The position numbers were made by a program, and so were the translations under genes. Source: Alterisphingorhabdus sp051668705 (lineage in GTDB: Bacteria > Pseudomonadota > Alphaproteobacteria > Sphingomonadales > Sphingomonadaceae). Taken from it: 64,000 bases of DNA. The stretch covers positions 1,116,001 to 1,180,000 of the forward strand of contig NZ_CP196351.1 in the NCBI RefSeq assembly GCF_051668705.1, given 5' to 3'. Of this stretch, positions 50,698 to 59,841 are shown one piece after another. The notes under the pieces were generated by a model that did not search any database, was not told the DNA's origin, and saw only the letters and a program-made list of their open reading frames with translations. Each line of letters starts with the position of its first letter. Positions within the stretch are counted from its first letter, which is position 1.

Positions 50698-51375
50698 CTA
50701 TCGTTCCAGCGGGAACCAGCGCATCACACCGCCAGCCATTGGCGTCCAGATACCGGTCTGCACTCCAATTGCTGCCAGAGTTTCGCTAGTCCATATATTG
50801 CAAGTGCGCAAGGGAGAGTAGTAGCCGGATGAGGGATAGAAAATATCTCCGCGTCCATAACCTTTCAGAGCATTGACCGCTTTTCCACCTGACTGTTCGA
50901 ACTTGGCTTTAATGATGGCCACCAATTGATCATGCTGATCCGGTGTTATGATGAGTGAGCGATGATATGGACCTTGGCCAATTGCGCCATAATGATAGAT
51001 ATGCATCAATGTTTCGTTGCTGCCAAAAACCGCTTTCGCGGCGATGTTGGGGCGTAGGTCAGACCAATTTTCTGTTTCCAGAAAGAAATTCCGCTCGCCC
51101 CAGCTGAAGGAGATGTTCTCCCCGAAGCTCTGACCTTTTGGAAGGTCACCTTCTGGCAGAAAGTCGGCCCAATCATGGTCTTTATGACGGCGCGGCAATA
51201 TGATGGCGGTATGCACGCCATTGGTTTCTACAAAAATTTGCACACCGCTTTCAGGTTCGCGCCAGTCTGCATTCACACTGATCAGGCTGCCTATAAGGGC
51301 GGCAAAGAAGTACAGGCCAATGATGAGAAACAGCCAGCCAATAACGAAGCGAATGCCGCAGAGTAGTTTGCCCAT
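50698..51375 (-). CDS. DUF2459-like membrane-anchored protein
   Basis: A 225-residue protein: an N-terminal membrane helix (about 6-30), then VETNGVHTAIILPRRHKDHDW, FSWGERNFFLETENW, and a C-terminal GYYSPLRTCNIWTSETLAAIGV with a Cys. I match this to the DUF2459 family, of unknown function, by memory of the pattern. The ATG at 51375 is chosen over a 19-residue extension. It begins 7 bases after prmA ends and could be cotranscribed with it. Confidence 0.75.
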   Translation of the reverse strand: MGKLLCGIRFVIGWLFLIIGLYFFAALIGSLISVNADWREPESGVQIFVETNGVHTAIILPRRHKDHDWADFLPEGDLPKGQSFGENISFSWGERNFFLETENWSDLRPNIAAKAVFGSNETLMHIYHYGAIGQGPYHRSLIITPDQHDQLVAIIKAKFEQSGGKAVNALKGYGRGDIFYPSSGYYSPLRTCNIWTSETLAAIGVQTGIWTPMAGGVMRWFPLER

Positions 51376-51382
51376 CACAAAA

Positions 51383-52294
51383 TCATTTCGTGATCCGTTT
51401 GCGGAGCCACAATATACTCCAGTCCCCCGCAATCGACCTATGAGCGACGCGCATTCCGTGTTTGCGGTATGCGCGCGCTACATCCTGATATTGCGATGTT
51501 AAAAGTCCTGCCAATATGAGATGGCCACCAGCGACCAGTGCTGATGAAATATCTTCGGCCATTTCAGATAAGGGGCCTGCCAAAATATTTGCGGTAATCA
51601 GATCATAGGGGGCACGGTCTTGGAGCAGATCATTGTGTAATCCATCGGCGGTTACATAGCCAATTTCTCCCATATGCCAGCCTGACTTCAAGCCATTGCT
51701 GGCGATATTCTGGTTCACAACATCTTCACAAACAGGGTCAATATCGCTGGTCATGACATAGGCGCGCGGCCAGAGCGTGTTCGCAGCAAAAGCCAATAAT
51801 CCCGTGCCTGTGCCTAGATCGAGCATATTGTCTACACGCACTCCGCTAGCGCGCATCGCGTCGAGAAATCTCAGGCAGCCGCTCGTCGTTTCATGATGAC
51901 CTGTGCCGAAAGCCAGGCTGGCAGGAATGGAAAAACTTGTCACTTGAGGATCATCACTAGGTCGATAATCCGGTGTATGTATGTAAAAACGACCAGCTTT
52001 TATCGGCTCTATATTGGCTTGGCTAACCGTTACCCAGTCCTGCGCGGCTAATTTTTCTGCCGAGACATTTTGTATATTATTTTCGGTCAATGATGCGAAA
52101 GCTGCAATGTCTTTCTTGTTGGGCTTCCCATCAAAATAGCCAACCAATGTCCATTGATCGGGATAATTTGGATCACTTTCCAGAGCCGATATGACGGGTG
52201 TTTTTGACCAAGCAATATCGCCCATCTCTAAACTGGCCAAGGCATCGCCTTGCTGTTTTGTGCAGGGCATTGATAATGTCCAACTATCACTCAT
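51383..52294 (-). CDS. prmA: Ribosomal protein L11 methyltransferase PrmA
   Basis: PrmA trimethylates ribosomal protein L11. The 303-residue protein has an N-terminal substrate domain and a C-terminal SAM domain: FGTGHHETTSGCLRFLDAM, DLGTGTGLLAFAANTLW and ANILAGPLSEMA. The ATG giving MSDSWTL is used; a TTG two codons earlier is less likely. The gene sits in a minus-strand run with the SDR upstream. Confidence 0.93.
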   Translation of the reverse strand: MSDSWTLSMPCTKQQGDALASLEMGDIAWSKTPVISALESDPNYPDQWTLVGYFDGKPNKKDIAAFASLTENNIQNVSAEKLAAQDWVTVSQANIEPIKAGRFYIHTPDYRPSDDPQVTSFSIPASLAFGTGHHETTSGCLRFLDAMRASGVRVDNMLDLGTGTGLLAFAANTLWPRAYVMTSDIDPVCEDVVNQNIASNGLKSGWHMGEIGYVTADGLHNDLLQDRAPYDLITANILAGPLSEMAEDISSALVAGGHLILAGLLTSQYQDVARAYRKHGMRVAHRSIAGDWSILWLRKRITK

Positions 52295-52418
52295 AAGCAA
52301 TTTCTCATTTTCCGGTCATATCAATTCAGATTGCATAGTACTGCATTTATAGGATGATGGGATAGTCTATATAAAAGTGATATTTATAACCCGTCAGACA
52401 ATATGCACAGTGCGTTTG

Positions 52419-53138
52419 TCAACGAACATAGCTGGCACCATTCGCATCCAGAACGGCACCGGTCATGGATGGCGGCGCATCAAGCGCGCAATATAGGGCA
52501 ATGCTGGCAATCTCTTCCGGCTGTGCCACGCGTCCTAATGGAATATCGGCCAGCAATTTGTCACCGCCGCGGCTTTCCAGATAATCATCTGCCATACCCG
52601 TCATGGTAAAACCCGGGCAAATTGCGAAGGCGTAAATATCCTGTGCAGCATAGGCGCGCGCTATAGTTTTGGTCATTGCGACCATGCCGCCTTTTGATGC
52701 TGCATAATGCCAATGCTGCGGGCTATCCCCGCGATTTGCTGCGCGGCTGGCAATATTGACGATCCTGCCAGAGCATTCGCGCTCTTGCCAATGGCGTACC
52801 GCTAACCGGCATAATTCAGCTGATGCCGTCAGGTTAATCATCATTGTTTCCTGCCAGTCCGCACACCATTCATCATGTGATTGATCCAGCGGGCTGGCTT
52901 TGAACAGGCCTGCATTATTAATCAATATATCAATATTGCCTTCACTGCGGTCCAATGCCTCTTGCCATAAGAGTTTTGCAGCACTGTTTCGAGAAAAATC
53001 AGAGGCAAGGAGGCTATCGCCCCCTTTGGTTGATTGCCCGAGATAAGGGATATCTCTTGCCTCAAGACCATCAGCAATGGCTTTGCCAATGCCGCGACTG
53101 GCGCCGGTTAAAAGCGCGTTTTGTGATTTTTGAATCAT
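52419..53138 (-). CDS. Short-chain dehydrogenase/reductase
   Basis: A 239-residue SDR. The dinucleotide-binding GASRGIGKAIADGLE, the structural NNAG and the catalytic Tyr-Lys of YAASKGG, with Ser in IASRAANRG, are all present. Ending DANGASYVR fits the fold. NADH or NADPH preference and substrate cannot be told. Upstream of prmA on the same strand by about 125 bases. Confidence 0.88.
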   Translation of the reverse strand: MIQKSQNALLTGASRGIGKAIADGLEARDIPYLGQSTKGGDSLLASDFSRNSAAKLLWQEALDRSEGNIDILINNAGLFKASPLDQSHDEWCADWQETMMINLTASAELCRLAVRHWQERECSGRIVNIASRAANRGDSPQHWHYAASKGGMVAMTKTIARAYAAQDIYAFAICPGFTMTGMADDYLESRGGDKLLADIPLGRVAQPEEIASIALYCALDAPPSMTGAVLDANGASYVR

Positions 53139-53200
53139 ATGCCTTGATTATAGGCTCGGCTATTATAGGCAAGGCAGTTTTGCAAATGCCCTATATGATC

Positions 53201-54595
53201 TTAGCTATTAACGCTGTCAGCATATCGCTCTGAGATATTCTGCAAACTATCAAGCCGCGTATCAAGGCGATCAAAATCTTTGCCGACCTTATCCATTTGC
53301 GAAGCCATGCTTTCGGTATCGGTGCGGATGGTGGCGATGGTGCCAGACATTGAGTCTGCTGCCAGAGCTGTTTCATCAACGGCCGCTGTAATCATCGTGA
53401 CCGTTTGCGCCTGTGTTTCCATGGCGTCACGAATGCGATCGGCAGATTTTTGAACATCGCCAACCGTATCGCGAATAGCCGCATTTGATTGGACAGTATC
53501 TTTGGTCGCTTGTTGGATGGCTTCGATTTTACCAGTAATATCATCGGTTGCACGCGCTGTCTGATTGGCCAGGCTCTTAACCTCTTGCGCAACAACAGCA
53601 AAACCGCGCCCGGCTTCTCCGGCTCTGGCTGCCTCAATAGTGGCGTTAAGAGCAAGCAGGTTGGTCTGTCCTGCAATTTCACGGATCAGGCCCAAGATAG
53701 ACTCGATGGATTCGGCATGTGCGGAGAGCTTTTCTGTGCTCGCAACCGCGCTGCTGGCATCATGCGCTGCGCGATTAGCAATATCAGATGCTGTTTCCAC
53801 TTCTGCTCTCGCGTCTTCAATAGCACGGATTAGGCCTGCAGCGGTTTGTGCCGCTTCGCGCATAGCAATAGCGGATTGCTCTGCTGCCGCTGCGACTTCA
53901 GATGATTTGCTCAGCATACCGCGTGCAGATTGTGATGCGCTGCTCACTTGACCATGAATGGCATCGCCAAATTGCGATGCTGAACGCACTTCTTTCTCGA
54001 CTTCATCCTTAAAGCTGCTTGCGCGGGCCAGAGATGCTTCAGCAGCCTCTTTGCGGCTCAGTTCCGTTATGGCGGCCGACATAATTTCTGCTTCAATGAT
54101 TTGTATTTTTGCTAAGGCTCCCAGCAATCTGCTAACACGGCCTACATCATCTTTTACTTTTTCAAAAACGATCTGCATTGCTTTTTGATAAGCTGCTGAA
54201 GCTGATGCAATGAGCTGCCAATGTTTTAGGCCGCCCTGATGCGCGTTATATGCGTTTTCAAAGGCTGTGTGGATCCAATTCTGGCTAGCCAAGTCGCCAA
54301 ATTTCAATTCTGTAAATTTAGCGACGTGGTTAATTTGCACATTTCGTAATTCAGGCTGTTGTGCGGCAACAGCACCGAATCCAGTTGTTTCGCAATAATG
54401 ATCCCAAAAAGCAGCTCCAACTTCTTCGAAACGCCCTTCCAGCAGTGTATTTATCTCGACCGCATATTCAGCAAGGCTGTTATCTTTGTCATAATGCGTA
54501 AGCCTTTGCGAAATTGAAAAAAGCTCGTCAATTTGTTCGGGTGTCAAAGGAGAGACAAAACCTTCCTTTGTCTTGATATTATTGCTTGTCATCAT
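53201..54595 (-). CDS. Soluble methyl-accepting chemotaxis protein with globin-like N-terminus
   Basis: A 464-residue chemoreceptor without a membrane helix. Residues about 20-175 resemble a globin-coupled sensor: FWDHYCETTGF, then AYNAHQGGLKHWQLIA, where His119 is the candidate heme ligand, and further helices. The C-terminal signalling domain (about 230-450) has the hairpin tip IAGQTNLLALNATIEAARAG and GRGFAVVAQEVKSLA. If the heme reading is right, it senses oxygen or another gas. It has no adjacent che genes, but its upstream region carries a CtrA-like box. CheR and CheB at 19.6-21.5 kb could modify it. Confidence 0.8.
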   Translation of the reverse strand: MMTSNNIKTKEGFVSPLTPEQIDELFSISQRLTHYDKDNSLAEYAVEINTLLEGRFEEVGAAFWDHYCETTGFGAVAAQQPELRNVQINHVAKFTELKFGDLASQNWIHTAFENAYNAHQGGLKHWQLIASASAAYQKAMQIVFEKVKDDVGRVSRLLGALAKIQIIEAEIMSAAITELSRKEAAEASLARASSFKDEVEKEVRSASQFGDAIHGQVSSASQSARGMLSKSSEVAAAAEQSAIAMREAAQTAAGLIRAIEDARAEVETASDIANRAAHDASSAVASTEKLSAHAESIESILGLIREIAGQTNLLALNATIEAARAGEAGRGFAVVAQEVKSLANQTARATDDITGKIEAIQQATKDTVQSNAAIRDTVGDVQKSADRIRDAMETQAQTVTMITAAVDETALAADSMSGTIATIRTDTESMASQMDKVGKDFDRLDTRLDSLQNISERYADSVNS

Positions 54596-54646
54596 GAACC
54601 CTCAGCTATGTGAACCTGTCTAAGAACCATCATTAGGCGGATCATA

Positions 54647-54662
54647 GTTAATAAATGGTTAT
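54647..54662 (-). promoter_or_regulatory. CtrA-like box upstream of the chemoreceptor
   Basis: On the minus strand it reads ATAA-N7-TTAAC, one base off TTAA-N7-TTAAC, and ends 51 bases before the receptor ATG. Similar location to the box in front of cheA. It could be a chance match, since the flanks are A/T-rich. Confidence 0.45.
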
Positions 54663-54799
54663 AGCGAGCGCGATGCAATCTGGCGCAACCGATCATACGA
54701 TCTTTGCAACATTATATAGAAGAAATCTGTATTGAGCATTTGCAACCTGCGGCCAAATGTCTAAACAGTTTGCAAAATTACGATTTGTAAAAGGGGATC

Positions 54800-55192
54800 A
54801 TGATGGGTCAGCAAAAAGCGCGGCCACTCTCACCACATTTGAGTATCTGGCGTTGGGGCGCGGCTATGACCGTGTCTATATTGCATAGGATCACTGGTGA
54901 CGGCATGGCCATTGTCGGGGGACTGCTGTTGACATGGTGGTTATTCTCATTGGCTAATGGCCCTGAATATTATGCCATGTTTCAGTCGCATATGAGCGCA
55001 TGGTATGGCTATGTCGTTCTTGTGGGACTTAGCTGGGCATTTTTTCAGCATTTCGTCTCTGGTTTGCGGCACTTTGTTCTCGACGTTGGTGCTGGATATG
55101 AAGTGGAGGCAAATAACCGCTGGTCTGCAGTCCTGCCATTTCTTTCTATCGCGCTTACTGCGGCATTTTGGGCTGTCATTGTCTATGTTTAA
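54800..55192 (+). CDS. sdhC: Succinate dehydrogenase cytochrome b556 subunit
   Basis: A 130-residue membrane anchor of complex II that binds heme b and quinone. It has three hydrophobic helices and the family pattern RPLSPHLSIWRWGAAMTVSILHRITG, split as RPLSPHLSIWRW and SILHRITG, then QHFVSGLRHFVLD. The start is ATG ATG after AAAGGGG; either is plausible. First gene of the sdhCDA operon. Confidence 0.93.
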   Translation: MMGQQKARPLSPHLSIWRWGAAMTVSILHRITGDGMAIVGGLLLTWWLFSLANGPEYYAMFQSHMSAWYGYVVLVGLSWAFFQHFVSGLRHFVLDVGAGYEVEANNRWSAVLPFLSIALTAAFWAVIVYV

Positions 55193-55252
55193 TATATTTA
55201 CACTGCCATATTTTGCACCGGCAGAAAATTCACATTCATCGGGGGTTTGCTA

Positions 55253-55642
55253 ATGGGTAGCGGAACACATTTGGGGAAAGTGCGCGGCCTGGGTTCAGCT
55301 CGGCATGGCGCCCATCATTGGCTGATACAGCGCGTTACCGCCATTGGTAACATCCTGTTGTTCACTTGGTTTCTATTGTCGCTCACGCAATTGGGCAGCT
55401 TTGATTATGATACGGTTACGGCATGGTTGTCATCGCCGGTATCGGCCGTTTTGATGATGCTATTGTGTATCTCGGCATTTTGGCATCTGCGCTTGGGCCT
55501 TCAGGTGCTGATTGAAGATTACATCCATGACCATGGAACGAAGTTCGGCGTGATTATATTGCTGAATATCTACGCCATAGGCTGCGGCACATTTGCCGTC
55601 TTTTCTGTTGCAAAAATCGCCTTTACCGGAGTTGCAAGTTAA
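55253..55642 (+). CDS. sdhD: Succinate dehydrogenase hydrophobic anchor subunit D
   Basis: The second membrane anchor of complex II (129 residues). It has GLGSARHGAHHWLIQRVTAIGN, cut here as GSARHGAHHWLIQRVTA, three helices, and the conserved FWHLRLGLQVLIEDY with the quinone/heme-site His. The ATG at 55253 follows GGGGG; a TTG two codons earlier is possible. The stop overlaps the sdhA ATG. Confidence 0.93.
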   Translation: MGSGTHLGKVRGLGSARHGAHHWLIQRVTAIGNILLFTWFLLSLTQLGSFDYDTVTAWLSSPVSAVLMMLLCISAFWHLRLGLQVLIEDYIHDHGTKFGVIILLNIYAIGCGTFAVFSVAKIAFTGVAS

Positions 55643-57477
55643 TGTCCGAAGCTAATGCCACTGCAAAACCTGCTTATAAGATTATTGACCACACCTATGA
55701 CAGTGTCATTGTTGGTGCTGGTGGCTCTGGTCTGCGCGCTACTATGGGCAGCGCTGAGGCAGGTTTGAAAACCGCATGTATCACCAAAGTATTCCCAACG
55801 CGTAGTCACACTGTTGCTGCACAGGGCGGTATCGCTGCGTCTTTGGGCAATAATACACCAGATCACTGGTCATGGCATATGTATGACACCGTTAAAGGGT
55901 CTGACTGGCTGGGCGACCAAGACGCTATTGAATATCTGGTGCGTGAAGCACCGGCTGCTGTCTATGAGCTTGAACATGCTGGCGTACCTTTCTCTCGCAA
56001 TGATGATGGTACGATTTATCAGCGTCCCTTTGGCGGCCATATGCAAAATATGGGTGATGGCCCTGCGGTTCAGCGTACTTGCGCTGCTGCCGACCGTACC
56101 GGTCACGCCATGCTGCATGCACTATATCAGCAGAGCCTGAAATATGATGCGGATTTCTTCATCGAGTATTTTGCTATCGACCTCATCATGGAAGATACGC
56201 CGGACGGCAAAGTGTGTCGCGGCGTTATCGCAATTTGTTTGGAAGATGGTTCTATCCACCGCTTCCGCAGCCATGCAGTCACCTTGGCAACGGGCGGCTA
56301 TGGCCGTTGCTATTACAGCGCAACTTCTGCGCATAGCTGCACGGGTGATGGCGGCGGCATGGTGCTGCGAGCCGGTTTGCCTTTGCAGGATATGGAATTT
56401 GTACAATTCCACCCCACCGGAATTTACGGTGCAGGCGTATTGATTACCGAGGGTGCACGCGGAGAAGGTGGTTATCTCACTAACTCCGAAGGTGAGCGCT
56501 TTATGGAGCGTTACGCACCATCTGCAAAAGATTTGGCCAGCCGTGATGTTGTATCGCGCTGTATGGCGACAGAAATCCGCGAAGGACGCGGTGTCGGTAA
56601 AGAGTGTGACCATATTTACCTGCATCTCGACCATATTGACTCTGCTGTTTTGGCGCAGCGTCTGCCGGGGATTACAGAAACAGGTAAGATTTTCGCTGGT
56701 GTCGATTTGACACGTGAAGCACTGCCCGTGGTGCCGACTGTCCATTATAATATGGGCGGTATTCCCTGTAACTATCATGGCGAAGTTATCGACCCGAGCG
56801 CCGATAATCCTGATCGTATTGTCCCTGGCTTATTTGCTGTGGGTGAGGCGGCCTGTGTGTCTGTGCACGGCGCAAACCGTTTGGGCTCCAACTCATTGAT
56901 TGATCTGGTCGTGTTTGGGCGCGCAACCGGCCATCGTTTGGCCGAGACCATTAAACCGGGCACCAACCACAAGCCATTGCCAGCGGATTCCGCTGATATG
57001 TCGTTGGAACGGCTGGACCATTTCCGTCATGCCAAAGGCGCATCGCCAACAGCAGAAATTCGCACTGAAATGCAAAAAACCATGCAGAAGCATTGTGCGG
57101 TTTTCCGTGACAATCAATTGCTGTCTGAAGGCCAGACGGCAATGGCTGCGGTCAGTAAGCGTTTGGGTGATGTCGGCATTAATGACCGGTCATTGATCTG
57201 GAATACGGATTTGATCGAAACGCTGGAGCTGGATAATTTGATGGCGCAGGCTGTGTGCACTATGGAAAGTGCCGCTAACCGTAAAGAAAGCCGCGGCGCG
57301 CATATGCATGAAGATTATGGTGATCGTGACGACGCCAATTGGATGAAGCACACTGTCATCACCCATGAAGGCTGGGGCGGTAAAGGCGGCAAGACAGAAA
57401 TTGGATACCGTCCAGTGCACGAATATACGCTGTCTGACGAAGCAAAATATATCGAGCCAAAGGCGCGGGTGTATTAG
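55642..57477 (+). CDS. sdhA: Succinate dehydrogenase flavoprotein subunit
   Basis: Oxidises succinate to fumarate. The 611-residue protein has GAGGSGLRA, the FAD-attaching His of SHTVAAQGGIAASLGN, the active-site QFHPTGIYG, HMGGIPCN-type YNMGGIPCNY and GANRLGSNS. Full length and ending EPKARVY. It is directly followed by a strong terminator, so sdhB is not in this operon. Confidence 0.97.
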   Translation: MSEANATAKPAYKIIDHTYDSVIVGAGGSGLRATMGSAEAGLKTACITKVFPTRSHTVAAQGGIAASLGNNTPDHWSWHMYDTVKGSDWLGDQDAIEYLVREAPAAVYELEHAGVPFSRNDDGTIYQRPFGGHMQNMGDGPAVQRTCAAADRTGHAMLHALYQQSLKYDADFFIEYFAIDLIMEDTPDGKVCRGVIAICLEDGSIHRFRSHAVTLATGGYGRCYYSATSAHSCTGDGGGMVLRAGLPLQDMEFVQFHPTGIYGAGVLITEGARGEGGYLTNSEGERFMERYAPSAKDLASRDVVSRCMATEIREGRGVGKECDHIYLHLDHIDSAVLAQRLPGITETGKIFAGVDLTREALPVVPTVHYNMGGIPCNYHGEVIDPSADNPDRIVPGLFAVGEAACVSVHGANRLGSNSLIDLVVFGRATGHRLAETIKPGTNHKPLPADSADMSLERLDHFRHAKGASPTAEIRTEMQKTMQKHCAVFRDNQLLSEGQTAMAAVSKRLGDVGINDRSLIWNTDLIETLELDNLMAQAVCTMESAANRKESRGAHMHEDYGDRDDANWMKHTVITHEGWGGKGGKTEIGYRPVHEYTLSDEAKYIEPKARVY

Positions 57478-57496
57478 GCACAGTGATATTATCGAA

Positions 57497-57536
57497 ACAA
57501 AAAAGGGCTGGCAAATGATTGCCGGCCCTTTTTTGT
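57497..57536 (+). terminator. Rho-independent terminator of sdhCDA
   Basis: Arms of 18 bases (57497-57514 and 57519-57536), with core AAAAAGGGCTGGCAA and TTGCCGGCCCTTTTT, pair with one wobble around ATGA. A run of T's is built into the 3' arm. It starts 20 bases after the sdhA stop. Confidence 0.9.
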
Positions 57537-57617
57537 TGGGCTCTTAACAAAGCATTCATATACAGCACCATAGATGAACCGTTGCTTGAGAGCGATGAAC
57601 CGTTAGGGGGAAATGGG

Positions 57618-59051
57618 ATGGACAGAAGCGAGAAAGAAGAATTACCACCGAGCCAACCGCCGCTGCGCAAGGAGCGTACACCAGGTGTGAAGCTCTTAAT
57701 TGCGGCACTTATCGGCTTTTTGCTGATGATACCTTTATTGATGGTATATGCTCTGGTTTATGACCGGCAAAGCCAATCTGAGACTGCGCGGGAATCTATC
57801 GCGGAAGGATGGGGAGATGCGCAACTGGTCACAGGTCCAGTTATCGTTATCCCTTATGATAAACAGACAGTCGAACGATATGAGGAAGACGGTATCAACA
57901 AAACGCGCACGGTTACCGTAACGCGTTCGCTCTATCTCTCGCCGCTTAACAATACTGTCAAAGTGGATGTAGATGTTGATGCCGAGACTCGGCAAAAAGC
58001 GATATACAAATTGCCTGTTTACATTGCGCAAGTTGATGGCACTGCGACATTTGCTATCCCGGAAGATGTTGAACGCTATGGTGTTAAGCGTGAGGAACTA
58101 AAGTTCGATCAAGCGGAAATTCGCTTTCCGGTCGCTGATCCGCGTGGTTTGCTCTCTGGCAATAGCCTCTCTGTGAATGGAAAAAATTACGATTTACGCC
58201 CAGGTAATGGCCTTGCCATTACCAATGGCGCAGGCTTTTTTGCCTTTCTGGAATGGGATGATGGCAAGCCATTAAAACTAAAATACAGCTACGGTATGAA
58301 AGGCAATGATCGCATATCGCTGGCGCCGCGTGGTGAGTTGAGCGATTTTACCGTCACCTCTAATTGGGCACACCCTAATTTCACTGGTGATTTCTTACCA
58401 GATGAACGCGAATTGCGCGAAGATGGGTTCACTGCAAAATATGCTATTGCCAATCTGGCATTGGGTGAAGCGCTGGTGGCATTGTCAGACAAAGCCCCTG
58501 AACGCCAAATAGATTATGGCAGATATAGTGGCAATAGTGGCTCAGAAACTTGGGCCAATAGCCCCGTAATCGCAATGGTAGAACCGGTGAATCTGTACAG
58601 TCAGGTTGATCGCGCTGTAAAATATGGCTTTCTGTTCATTGGCTTTACCTTTCTGACCTTCCTGCTCTTTGATATTATTGCAGGTGCGCGTGTGGCCGCT
58701 GCAGAGTATATTTTGACAGGCGCAGGGTTGATCCTGTTCTTCGTCATGCTGCTTGCCTTTGCAGAGGTTTTTGGCTTTGCACTGGCTTATTTTATGGCAG
58801 CCGCTGCTATGATCATACTGCTGACGGCCTATAGCGGCGCAGTGTTGGGCAGCCGGAAACGCGCCGGCTTTGTGGGTGCAATATTGGTTGGCCTTTATGC
58901 GCTACTCTATGTGCTGCTCAACCAAGAGGCTTATGCATTACTCGTCGGGTCTATGTTGCTGTTCGTAGCATTGGCTGGGGTGATGTTTGTCACACGCAAT
59001 ATTGATTGGTCGGGCTTGGCGCGACCATCAAAGCAGACTGGTGGTAACTAA
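57618..59051 (+). CDS. creD: CreD-family inner-membrane protein
   Basis: A 477-residue inner-membrane protein. One helix near 27-47 is followed by a large periplasmic part, with CreD-like stretches SLYLSPLNNTVKVDVDV and YAIANLALGEALVAL. Six or so helices follow at about 330-465. CreD is known from CreBC regulons in enterobacteria and from colicin tolerance, but no creB or creC lies here. The ATG at 57618 is used because AGGGGGAAATGGG precedes it; a longer frame overlaps the sdhA terminator. Confidence 0.85.
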   Translation: MDRSEKEELPPSQPPLRKERTPGVKLLIAALIGFLLMIPLLMVYALVYDRQSQSETARESIAEGWGDAQLVTGPVIVIPYDKQTVERYEEDGINKTRTVTVTRSLYLSPLNNTVKVDVDVDAETRQKAIYKLPVYIAQVDGTATFAIPEDVERYGVKREELKFDQAEIRFPVADPRGLLSGNSLSVNGKNYDLRPGNGLAITNGAGFFAFLEWDDGKPLKLKYSYGMKGNDRISLAPRGELSDFTVTSNWAHPNFTGDFLPDERELREDGFTAKYAIANLALGEALVALSDKAPERQIDYGRYSGNSGSETWANSPVIAMVEPVNLYSQVDRAVKYGFLFIGFTFLTFLLFDIIAGARVAAAEYILTGAGLILFFVMLLAFAEVFGFALAYFMAAAAMIILLTAYSGAVLGSRKRAGFVGAILVGLYALLYVLLNQEAYALLVGSMLLFVALAGVMFVTRNIDWSGLARPSKQTGGN

Positions 59052-59218
59052 GCTCATCGCCAAATAAGCGTGTTGGTTTCGCGTCTAGAAACTTGGCGCA
59101 AATATAGCATCAGTATGATATGGGCGGGCCAATAGTCCGCCTATTCATTATGTAATCGTGCATAGACTTAGAAGGTTGGTAACGATAAACTTTCCCACCC
59201 TTAACTAGGAATTTGGCC

Positions 59219-59797
59219 ATGAATGATATTTTGAGCGGTCCATCATCATCAAAATTTGGTGATGTTTCGGGCCGTGCCAAAGCAATGAATGATCTCGACC
59301 ATCTGCCGGTTATTGAGTTTCGCTCATCTACGCTGGCTTGGTTGTTTCAATCTGGCGCAGGCTGGGCCTTTTTGATATTTTGCTGTGCGGTTATAGGGGT
59401 CGGCGCTTGGTTTGGATATGGCCTCATTGCCGCTGGCATTATTGCTGCGGCTGCTATTCCCTATATTCTTTATCGCCATTTGAAGAATATCACCCATGTT
59501 TACTGGCTGGATGGTGATCGCCTGTTTATGCGGCGCGGTATATTGGTGCGTAGCGAAGAAGAGATTGAGCTATACCGTATCAAGGATGTGAAGGTGACGT
59601 TCTCTATCATCCAGCAAATGTTTGAAAATGGCGACCTGATTATTTCCTCTTCAGATCGCACCAGCCTTGATAGCAATGGCCGCTCTGAAATCGTTATTAG
59701 CAATGTGGTTGATGCACGGGCCATTAGGGGAGAGGTTCGCGACCGTGTAGAGGCCGTGCGTGTGCGCCGAGGCGTGAGAGAATTGGATATAGGCTAG
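59219..59797 (+). CDS. PH (YdbT/bPH2-like) domain membrane protein
   Basis: A 192-residue protein with two hydrophobic helices at about 45-85, then a small beta-rich domain (YWLDGDRLFMRRGILVRSEE, split as YWLDGDRLFMRRG and LYRIKDVKVTFSIIQQ) typical of bacterial PH domains. Ending VRVRRGVRELDIG. AGGAA precedes the ATG at 59219. The function is unknown; it may be a membrane-associated adapter. Same strand as creD. Confidence 0.78.
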   Translation: MNDILSGPSSSKFGDVSGRAKAMNDLDHLPVIEFRSSTLAWLFQSGAGWAFLIFCCAVIGVGAWFGYGLIAAGIIAAAAIPYILYRHLKNITHVYWLDGDRLFMRRGILVRSEEEIELYRIKDVKVTFSIIQQMFENGDLIISSSDRTSLDSNGRSEIVISNVVDARAIRGEVRDRVEAVRVRRGVRELDIG

Positions 59798-59841
59798 AGC
59801 AGAACACTCACTGGTCGAATATACAATAAAGGCGGTTTATA

